Source: Pseudohongiella sp.
GTDB lineage: Bacteria; Pseudomonadota; Gammaproteobacteria; Pseudomonadales; Pseudohongiellaceae
Assembly: GCA_030652635.1 (NCBI GenBank)
Contig: JAUSPW010000092.1
Span: 1-6,640 of the forward strand
Direction of reading: 5' to 3'
DNA: 6,640 bases
This document shows positions 1 to 4,401 of the stretch, one piece after another; position 1 is the first letter of the stretch; every line of letters starts with the position of its first letter. The position numbers were made by a program, and so were the translations under genes. The notes below the pieces were generated by a model that worked only from the letters and a program-made list of their open reading frames with translations, ran no database searches and was not told the DNA's origin.

Positions 1-208
1 CGACGGTCTGCTGATCAATCTGATCAGCTTTAATGTGGGTGTCGAACTTGGCCAGCTGACGGCTCTCAGCATGATTGTGCTGGGTTTTGCCTTGTGGCGA
101 CGTCACCCAGGCTTTAATCGCATGGCATTCACCAGCAATACAATGTTGATGTGTGCTGGTTTTACTCTGATGATTTATCAACTGACCGCCTGGTGGTTAA
201 ACGCCTGA
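1..208 (+). CDS. HupE/UreJ_2-like membrane protein, C-terminal fragment
   Basis: This is the 3' end of a gene that starts before the window. The first complete codon is at base 2 and the TGA stop is at 206-208, giving 68 visible residues. The fragment contains the segment NVGVELGQL at visible residues 11-19. I recognise this as a hallmark of the HupE/UreJ_2 family, polytopic inner-membrane proteins sometimes proposed to move nickel or other metals; their substrate is not firmly established. Two hydrophobic stretches are visible, around residues 19-33 and 47-67, separated by a basic turn (WRRHPGFNR), and the protein ends shortly after the last helix, as expected for a complete C-terminus. The next gene begins 14 nt downstream on the same strand, so the two are probably cotranscribed. 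The family assignment rests on this short motif and the hydropathy pattern; transport of a specific metal is not shown. Confidence 0.75.
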   Translation, partial: DGLLINLISFNVGVELGQLTALSMIVLGFALWRRHPGFNRMAFTSNTMLMCAGFTLMIYQLTAWWLNA

Positions 209-222
209 ATTGGAGGCTCCTG

Positions 223-783
223 ATGAGCGAAGAACAGAACCCGCAGCAAAATCAACGCAACCTTGCAGTTGCCATCAGCGCCGCCTTTGTGGCGGGACTG
301 GCGATATTTGTTGCTATCATTTTGCCAGCTGAATTTGGCAGAGATCCTTTGGGCACTGGCAGATTATTGGGTTTGAGCAGCATGACAGATGCTACGGCCG
401 ACGCTTTGCATTCACAACTTGAGTTCCACAAAACCGACGAGGTCGAATTTTTGCTAGAACCCTTCCAGTCTCTGGAATATAAATACCTGATGGATCTGGG
501 CAACGCCCTGGTGTTCAGCTGGTCGGCCGATGGTGACCTGTACTTCGATTTACATGCTGAAAACATTACTGTTGAAGATGCTGAAGAGAGCTACGCCCAA
601 GGTGTTGCATCACAACAAATGGGCGCTTACGAAGCAGCCTTTAATGGCATGCATGGCTGGTTCTGGGAGAACCGCGGTTTTGGAACCGTCACAATACGCC
701 TGAAGACCTCTGGCTTTTTTGTGAACGCCACCGAATTCAGAGGAGGCGGCACCAGCGATCGCTCACCAGCGCCAGTGCTCTGA
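223..783 (+). CDS. single-pass membrane-anchored protein found next to HupE-like genes ('transmembrane anchor protein')
   Basis: This gene encodes a 186-residue protein. The ATG at 223 is chosen because GGAGG at 212-216 lies 6 nt upstream. A longer reading from an ATG at 151 would overlap the upstream gene by 58 nt and has no such site. The N-terminus is short and polar. One membrane helix follows at about residues 14-34, then the segment PAEFGRDPLGTGRLLGL at 35-51. A soluble domain of about 135 residues, presumably periplasmic, contains YFDLHAEN and a Gly-Met-His-Gly-Trp-Phe-Trp-Glu-Asn motif near residues 140-148. To my knowledge these segments match proteins annotated only as 'transmembrane anchor protein' that sit beside HupE/UreJ genes, where the usual motif is closer to DFHGEP. 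The adjacency here supports a functional pair, perhaps an accessory subunit of the HupE-like protein. Biochemical function is unknown. The C-terminal tail is rich in Gly, Ser and Pro and looks disordered. Confidence 0.75.
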   Translation: MSEEQNPQQNQRNLAVAISAAFVAGLAIFVAIILPAEFGRDPLGTGRLLGLSSMTDATADALHSQLEFHKTDEVEFLLEPFQSLEYKYLMDLGNALVFSWSADGDLYFDLHAENITVEDAEESYAQGVASQQMGAYEAAFNGMHGWFWENRGFGTVTIRLKTSGFFVNATEFRGGGTSDRSPAPVL

Positions 784-790
784 GTCACTG

Positions 791-822
791 AAAAAGCACC
801 GGCACCTTAACGGGTGGCGGTG
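791..822 (-). terminator. Rho-independent terminator of the cytochrome c'-like gene
   Basis: On the minus strand CACCG-C-CACC pairs with GGTG-C-CGGTG, giving 9 base pairs with one C-C mismatch around a 6-nt loop. The run CTTTTT follows directly (bases 796-791). The TAA stop codon of the cytochrome gene (809-807) lies in the hairpin loop, so the terminator overlaps the end of the coding region. The + strand has no T-run on its side, so the signal serves the minus-strand gene. The convergent + strand gene ends at 783, only 23 nt from the cytochrome stop codon. Confidence 0.65.
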
Positions 823-1259
823 TGACAATTCTCGCAGGATTCATACAAGGCATTGTTCAGTTCTTCCAAAGCCGGCAAGTCTTTGGCCTTGGCAGCATTA
901 AATGCAGCAACAGCTGCATCACGCATTAATAGGCTGTCTCGCAACCATTGTTCCTGCGCCTGAGCGTATCCAGGTATCAGCAACAGATTGGCAGACTCCG
1001 CCAGCATCAGTGTTTTATTCTCCAGTTGACTCCAGTCCTCATCGGTTTGTGGTAGTGTTCGTGACACGTAAAACACCGCATCCGAGCTTGGTTGCACAAT
1101 CCGGGTCATCAGCTCTGACATCGTAGCACTCGCCTGAGGCGCCGTATCGTCGGCCGCGATAGCGGTCATCGCCAGCAATACACCTGTAATACCCAAGCCT
1201 GCGATCAGCCCCGCTGGAGCTCGCGTTACCGCGTTGGTCAATCTGCTCAGATTGCTCAT
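807..1259 (-). CDS. exported cytochrome c'-like monoheme c-type cytochrome
   Basis: This 150-residue protein has a signal peptide (hydrophobic stretch about residues 15-36, likely cleavage after the AIAA near residue 36). It carries one heme-binding motif, CENCH, at residues 142-146, only four residues before the end (H-T-A-T-R). A heme motif at the extreme C-terminus of a roughly 115-residue, helix-rich mature protein is the layout of class II cytochromes (cytochrome c' and low-spin relatives). Those are periplasmic four-helix bundles that bind gases or transfer electrons. The segment PSSDAVFYVS and the later LAESANLLLIPG recall an uncharacterised subgroup, so the name is kept general. The ATG at 1259 is preferred over one at 1307: AGAGGA stands 6 nt before it, whereas the longer form would begin beside the upstream terminator and add a non-signal-like extension. 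A perfect FNR-type box lies 66 nt upstream, suggesting control by oxygen or NO. Its own terminator overlaps the stop codon. Confidence 0.8.
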   Translation of the reverse strand: MSNLSRLTNAVTRAPAGLIAGLGITGVLLAMTAIAADDTAPQASATMSELMTRIVQPSSDAVFYVSRTLPQTDEDWSQLENKTLMLAESANLLLIPGYAQAQEQWLRDSLLMRDAAVAAFNAAKAKDLPALEELNNALYESCENCHTATR

Positions 1260-1309
1260 AGATTCCTCTGACTCAACAATGTATTTAAGACGCCTTAAAA
1301 CTAACACAT

Positions 1310-1346
1310 AAAAAAAGCGCCTGATTGATCATCATCAACCAAGCGC
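1310..1346 (-). terminator. Rho-independent terminator of the DUF6152 gene
   Basis: Read on the minus strand, GCGCTTGGTTGAT pairs with ATCAATCAGGCGC. The stem is 13 bp with two G-T wobbles and a 4-nt loop (GATG), and seven T residues follow immediately (bases 1316-1310). It starts 63 nt after the TAA of the DUF6152 gene. This is the strongest terminator in the window. The + strand copy is followed by CTTTTT, so weak termination in the other direction is possible, but no + strand gene needs it here. The upper stem doubles as an FNR-type box. Confidence 0.85.
1325..1338 (-). promoter_or_regulatory. perfect FNR/ANR/DNR-type binding site
   Basis: The sequence is TTGAT-GATG-ATCAA, an exact match to the TTGAT-N4-ATCAA consensus of Crp/Fnr-family oxygen- and NO-responsive regulators. 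Its centre (1331.5) is 72 nt upstream of the start codon of the cytochrome c'-like gene. A class II arrangement (centre at -41.5) would place the transcription start near 1290, with a poor -10 (TAGTTT at 1303-1298). A slightly better -10 (TTAAAT at 1288-1283) would put the box near -56. The site coincides with a terminator stem, which could by itself produce the symmetry, so binding is inferred and not proven. Confidence 0.5.
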
Positions 1347-1409
1347 CTTTTTGTAGTCGGACGTTTTAATACTGACAGATCACCGGACTTATCCGCGACC
1401 TGTTATGTA

Positions 1410-1859
1410 TTAATTGTCTTCTGGATCAGCACCGTCTTGCGGAGCACCGATACCAGATGAACCCATGAACAATTTGCGTCCATCAGGGAATGTAATATCA
1501 CGGCCGTTTGCACGACAGGCTGGCGTGCACAGACGGTCTTTACTCTGGTAACCGGTTACCACAATTTCAGTACCAATTTCGAGCGAACCGCGGTTGATAC
1601 CACGACGCAGCAGGGTGTTTGGTGTACCGCCCTCTGCCATCCAGGCCTGGTCAGTGCCATCTTCATTGGTGTGACGCAGGTGGATCCATGAATGCGGGTT
1701 GATCCATTCAACGCGCGTGATGGGTCCACGCAGTGCTACTGGCAAATTGGCGTCGAATTCAGCGGAAAACGCATGGTGTGCGGTTGCCGGTGATTGCATG
1801 CCGATGGCAGCGATGCCACCTACCACTGCGACTGCAGCTACAAGCAATTTCATTTTCAT
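1410..1859 (-). CDS. exported DUF6152 family protein
   Basis: This gene encodes a 149-residue exported protein of unknown function. A classic signal peptide (basic start MKMK, hydrophobic residues 5-21) ends in ATA at 25-27. The predicted mature protein therefore begins with two histidines, HHAFSAEFD. The central segment GPITRVEWINPHSWIHL (residues 45-61) and the C-terminal NGRDITFPDGRKLF (118-131) are what I recognise as family signatures. Two cysteines at 111 and 115 could form a disulfide. The first ATG is chosen because AGGGG lies 8 nt upstream; the ATG two codons later would be 14 nt away. The gene lies downstream of, and in the same direction as, the RTPDG-family lipoprotein gene, a pairing I believe recurs in environmental bacteria. 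A strong terminator follows. The conserved histidines suggest possible metal binding, which is inference only. Confidence 0.85.
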   Translation of the reverse strand: MKMKLLVAAVAVVGGIAAIGMQSPATAHHAFSAEFDANLPVALRGPITRVEWINPHSWIHLRHTNEDGTDQAWMAEGGTPNTLLRRGINRGSLEIGTEIVVTGYQSKDRLCTPACRANGRDITFPDGRKLFMGSSGIGAPQDGADPEDN

Positions 1860-2176
1860 ACAAATTTCCCCTATTCAATGAGCTAAGCTGAAAACAATGT
1901 TACACCAGGTGGCAATTCTCATCCATCGCAATGACGGTCTGCCTGACGACAACTACCGGTATCTGGTCTCATTATCCGGTACGCGCCTTAACCTTGACTT
2001 AACGCTGTGAGCCCACCTGTTGTCAGGCATGCCACACATAAACTTCTCTTGTTTTATCCATTTGTACTACCGGTGATGTTGACCTGCAAGTGAGCGGATC
2101 AAGGCGGAACCGGTTTTAGAGGATTTGTTGATCAAACTTAAAGAATAATCAACAAATCCAATCGCCGTGAAAGTTT
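1860..2176. other. 317-bp intergenic region with inverted repeats, no gene seen
   Basis: No coding region is convincing here; the longest + strand frame from the ATG at 1931 is 23 codons without a ribosome binding site. The region should hold the promoter of the DUF6152 gene, but no good sigma-70 pair was found. Near the start of that gene only the ribosome binding site AGGGG is clear. Other structure: a perfect 12-bp inverted repeat at 2121-2159; an 8-bp inverted pair TGCCTGAC (1940-1947) and GTCAGGCA (2022-2029), 74 nt apart; and three copies of ACCGGT at 1955, 2069 and 2109, two of them within 8-bp palindromes (TACCGGTA, AACCGGTT). Confidence 0.7.
2121..2159. repeat. perfect 12-bp inverted repeat downstream of the lipoprotein gene
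   Basis: GGATTTGTTGAT at 2121-2132 is exactly complementary to ATCAACAAATCC at 2148-2159, with a 15-nt A/T-rich spacer. It starts 17 nt after the stop codon of the minus-strand lipoprotein gene, so as RNA it would form a 3' stem-loop. Neither strand has a T-run after the stem (minus strand continues TCTAAAACC), so a standard intrinsic terminator is not supported. It may instead be a protective 3' hairpin, a Rho-linked end or a protein-binding site. Confidence 0.6.
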
Positions 2177-3106
2177 TTAGAACGGCATTGTCATGCCTTC
2201 AATCGGACGGCCTTTACGGAAGCGACCGAACAGCAGTTCTTCCACAAACTCTACACACTTGAATTGGGGCAACTCGAAGTCTTTTTCAAGTCTGCGGTAC
2301 AAAGGCATGCTGATTGTCCACGGTTCGGTATACAACTGAGGATCAACAATTGTCGCGCTGTATTCAATGGTGTTTTTGTCGATCATTGTGTAGCGCTCAG
2401 TGACTTTGGATTCCCATGAACGGTAGTTACCCGCACGGTCATACCAAGTTGAGTCAATCAGACCGCTAACCTCTACCACAAACGTGTCGCCATCCCAGGT
2501 ACCGTGTGACTGGCCCATCCAAGAGTCGATTGGCGCTTCACCCGGATCTTCGAGGTACACGTTCCGCACGGCGCCGGCAAACGAGTAGGCAATAAAAAAC
2601 GCACTATTGCTCTGGAAAATCTGGAATGGGTGCGGCATGTAGGTTGCGCGCGGCACACCCGGCATAAAGCATTTTACTTCCGGATCACGCTCCAGCCAGT
2701 TTTCGCGGTTTTCATCGCGACGGGCCAGCGCTTCCGGCTTGTAAGGAATATAACCATTATTGCTCGTGATGACGCCCTGACTTGCAGGCACTGCACCGAC
2801 TGCGCCCATCGCAACAACCTCCGGGGCAGGTACCGGTACAAAGTCACCGGGGACCATGGCAAACGCTGACTTGGGCGGCGCAGGCTCCAGATTATTGTTA
2901 GCAGTTGTCAGCACTTGCCAGATACCGTTAAGGTCTGGCTTGCCATCCGGCGTCCTCGGGATAGCAGACATCGCAGCGCTTTGAGCCTCTGCAACTGACG
3001 CTGTCGGGTTACTGGTGGTTGTTTGTGTCTCGCTGGGTGAACAGGCCATGACGCCAAGTGACATCAAAGCAGTTATTAGTGTTATTTTTTTAAACCCGTT
3101 TGGCAT
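2177..3106 (-). CDS. lipoprotein of the uncharacterised 'RTPDGKPDLNGIW' family
   Basis: This 309-residue protein begins with a lipoprotein signal peptide: KK at 6-7, a hydrophobic core and the lipobox VMAC with Cys22. Ser at +2 would direct it to the outer membrane. A low-complexity Ser/Thr/Ala linker (about 23-48) precedes the motif RTPDGKPDLNGIWQ at 51-64. Later signatures are CFMPGVPR (146-153), SWMGQSHGTWDGDTFVVEV (195-213) and DPQLYTEPWT in the C-terminal third. I recognise this pattern (G.WdGDTlvV, YT.PWT) as a large uncharacterised family common in Acidobacteria and marine Proteobacteria; no reaction is known. The ATG at 3106 is chosen over a GTG at 3118. That GTG forms the last three bases of the Shine-Dalgarno sequence GGGGAGGTG (3124-3116), which sits 9 nt before the ATG. 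A good sigma-70 promoter lies just upstream and gives a leader of about 24 nt. The DUF6152 gene follows 317 nt downstream. Confidence 0.8.
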   Translation of the reverse strand: MPNGFKKITLITALMSLGVMACSPSETQTTTSNPTASVAEAQSAAMSAIPRTPDGKPDLNGIWQVLTTANNNLEPAPPKSAFAMVPGDFVPVPAPEVVAMGAVGAVPASQGVITSNNGYIPYKPEALARRDENRENWLERDPEVKCFMPGVPRATYMPHPFQIFQSNSAFFIAYSFAGAVRNVYLEDPGEAPIDSWMGQSHGTWDGDTFVVEVSGLIDSTWYDRAGNYRSWESKVTERYTMIDKNTIEYSATIVDPQLYTEPWTISMPLYRRLEKDFELPQFKCVEFVEELLFGRFRKGRPIEGMTMPF

Positions 3107-3115
3107 GTTGTTATG

Positions 3116-3124
3116 CACCTCCCC
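3116..3124 (-). promoter_or_regulatory. Shine-Dalgarno site that decides the lipoprotein start
   Basis: GGGGAGGTG contains GGAGGTG, a full match to the 16S rRNA tail, and is followed by a 9-nt spacer and the ATG at 3106-3104. The alternative GTG start (3118-3116) is inside this site and therefore cannot use it. Confidence 0.75.
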
Positions 3125-3136
3125 TTGTTGTCTCGC

Positions 3137-3166
3137 GATATAACCACTTCAGTTTTTCAGTGTCAA
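3137..3166 (-). promoter_or_regulatory. sigma-70 promoter of the lipoprotein gene
   Basis: On the minus strand a perfect -35 hexamer TTGACA (3166-3161) is followed 18 nt later by TATATC (3142-3137), a 4 of 6 match to the -10 consensus. Transcription would start near 3130, leaving a leader of about 24 nt that contains the strong ribosome binding site. It lies between the hairpin ending the upstream gene and the lipoprotein start, which fits an independent transcription unit. Confidence 0.65.
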
Positions 3167-3180
3167 GCCTATTAAAGCCA

Positions 3181-3215
3181 GCCGCTCACCGACCAGACAA
3201 CATGCAGTGAGCGGC
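3181..3215 (-). terminator. probable terminator hairpin of the small secreted protein gene
   Basis: GCCGCTCAC (3181-3189) and GTGAGCGGC (3207-3215) form a perfect 9-bp, GC-rich inverted repeat with a 17-nt loop. It begins 8 nt after the stop codon of the minus-strand gene at 3224. On the minus strand it is followed by TGGCTTTAATAGG, a weak T-tract, so termination may be partial. The promoter of the next gene begins only 15 nt further on. Confidence 0.5.
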
Positions 3216-3223
3216 CAACAAAA

Positions 3224-3577
3224 TTACTTTTTAGTCGCAGTAAAATTACCCTGGCCCATATCCCCCAGATTTAGGGTACCTTTCAAAGTGCCGTCAGCCT
3301 GTAATTCACCTGCGTATTTGATTGCGCCCATCTGGCTGGCCAGCGTGAATTCAAAGGCATTGCCATCTGCTTTACCGGTGAAATCAGAGTTACCCAGCTG
3401 CCCGGAATACTTGCCAGTGATGCTGCCGTCGGCGGCTTGTTGCATCACAACACCCGCGTTGCCTGACCCTGCACCTGGAATCTCAACCGCAAAATTCCAG
3501 TCACCACTGACGTCCGCAAACGCCATCTGAGAGAACAACATTGCAGAACCTGCGATCATTACTACTTTCTTTAACAT
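3224..3577 (-). CDS. small secreted beta-rich protein, function unknown
   Basis: This 117-residue protein has a clear signal peptide (MLKK, hydrophobic 5-18, AFA at 19-21, cleavage before Asp22), leaving a mature protein of about 96 residues. The mature part has alternating hydrophobic and polar residues with many glycines: VSGDWNFAVEIPG, GSITGKYSGQLG, FEFTLASQ and GTLNLGDMGQGNFTATKK at the end. This predicts a small beta-sheet or barrel. Similar 'DWNF...GxYxGxLG...GxxTGxK' proteins occur widely in environmental bacteria without a known role; a calycin-like fold is a guess. The mature protein has no cysteine and no evident catalytic motif. AGGGG stands 6 nt before the ATG. CATAAT at 3648-3643 could be a -10 element about 60 nt upstream of the start, but no good -35 accompanies it. 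The gene ends in a GC-rich hairpin, so it is probably its own transcript. Confidence 0.75.
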   Translation of the reverse strand: MLKKVVMIAGSAMLFSQMAFADVSGDWNFAVEIPGAGSGNAGVVMQQAADGSITGKYSGQLGNSDFTGKADGNAFEFTLASQMGAIKYAGELQADGTLKGTLNLGDMGQGNFTATKK

Positions 3578-3722
3578 CTTATACCCCTGTCACATCGGTG
3601 ACCCTGACTAAACGTGTGGTGAAAAGTAACAGAAAATTGAGAATTATGATTGTCGCTGCACAAAACTTCGACGCAGCGGAACAACAAATCGTCGCACGCC
3701 GTCAAAAAACAGCCAGTGAAGA

Positions 3723-4394
3723 TTAGTTTGGTGGATCTACCCGATCCGCTTTTGAACCATTGACGCGAAACCAGCCAGCGATGCTGTAACGATCTCTCAT
3801 GGCGGGTGCCACTTCATGCGGCACCTCATCACTCAAAAACAACGCCACCGAGCCGTACATGGGCTGTATTTTTGCAATCGGCGCAGGAGAGCTTTCGTCA
3901 TAAATGACTAACTCACCACCATCTGCGCTTTGCCAGGCTGGATTCAGATACGCAACCAGCGACAAAACTCTGCGGGCACCCCGCTCGGTATGATCAGGTT
4001 TAAATGCATCAACATGTTTTTTATAGAAAGCGCCTGGCGGGTAATGGGCAAAGTGTGATTCGAATGAAAACAGGCCAAGGAACAGCCGTCGATTCAGATA
4101 TTGTTGCAAGCGCGAGCACCAAGCCAGCCAGGCATGTTCCGCGTCGTTCACCCCTTCTATCCAGCGGATTTGATCACGCCGCACAAATTGATTGAGCATA
4201 TGGTCTGTACTGCGACCGATGCCGGCGGCGGTAAAATCGGCTGGCTTCATGGCTCTCACACGGGCGAACAAGACTTCTGCCAAGGCCGGTGGCAAAGCAT
4301 TCTGCACAACCACCCATGGCTGCTGCTGAAGCGCCGTCACAAAGCGCTCGAAACAGTCTTCTTCGTCACCACCATCAAACTGCTGACAGATCAC
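3723..4394 (-). CDS. 2-oxoglutarate/Fe(II)-dependent dioxygenase, prolyl 4-hydroxylase type
   Basis: This cytoplasmic protein of 223 residues carries the full active site of the family. The iron ligands are His127 and Asp129 (YKKHVDAF) and His193 (VPHEV). Arg202 in RYSIAGWFR is placed to bind 2-oxoglutarate. The strand HFAHYPPGAFYKKH before the iron site and the later SLVAYLN and GGELVIY also fit the P4Hc/SM-20-like (PHD-like) group. Family members use O2 and 2-oxoglutarate to hydroxylate a target, often a proline. A related Pseudomonas enzyme, PPHD, modifies EF-Tu, so a translation-factor substrate is possible here but is inference. The start is a GTG at 4394, seven nt after the TAA of the upstream gene. 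GGAG and TAAGG overlapping that stop codon are the likely ribosome binding site, suggesting translational coupling; the next in-frame ATG would remove the first 48 residues. No clear terminator was seen after it. Confidence 0.88.
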   Translation of the reverse strand: MICQQFDGGDEEDCFERFVTALQQQPWVVVQNALPPALAEVLFARVRAMKPADFTAAGIGRSTDHMLNQFVRRDQIRWIEGVNDAEHAWLAWCSRLQQYLNRRLFLGLFSFESHFAHYPPGAFYKKHVDAFKPDHTERGARRVLSLVAYLNPAWQSADGGELVIYDESSPAPIAKIQPMYGSVALFLSDEVPHEVAPAMRDRYSIAGWFRVNGSKADRVDPPN

Positions 4395-4401
4395 CGGGGC
4401 C

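Noticed and set aside
151..222. Longer N-terminus for the anchor protein from an ATG at 151
   Set aside because: It would overlap the upstream membrane-protein gene and has no ribosome binding site, while the ATG at 223 has GGAGG at the right distance and places the membrane helix near the N-terminus.
1931..2002. 23-codon + strand frame in the gap before the DUF6152 gene
   Set aside because: It is short, has no ribosome binding site and has a low-complexity Thr-rich translation; best treated as chance.
2121..2159. The 12-bp inverted repeat as an FNR-type site or an insertion-sequence end
   Set aside because: The TTGAT and ATCAA half-sites are 15 nt apart instead of 4, and there is no transposase gene, target duplication or matching second end nearby.
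3654..3678. Hairpin CGCTGC/GCAGCG between the dioxygenase and small secreted protein genes as a terminator
   Set aside because: The stem is only 6 bp with a 13-nt loop and no T-run follows on either strand.
3646..3726. 26-codon + strand frame from an ATG at 3646 (MIVAAQNFDAAEQQ...)
   Set aside because: Its composition looks protein-like, but the ribosome binding site is poor (GAGA only), it runs into the end of the opposite-strand dioxygenase gene, and nothing recognisable is encoded.
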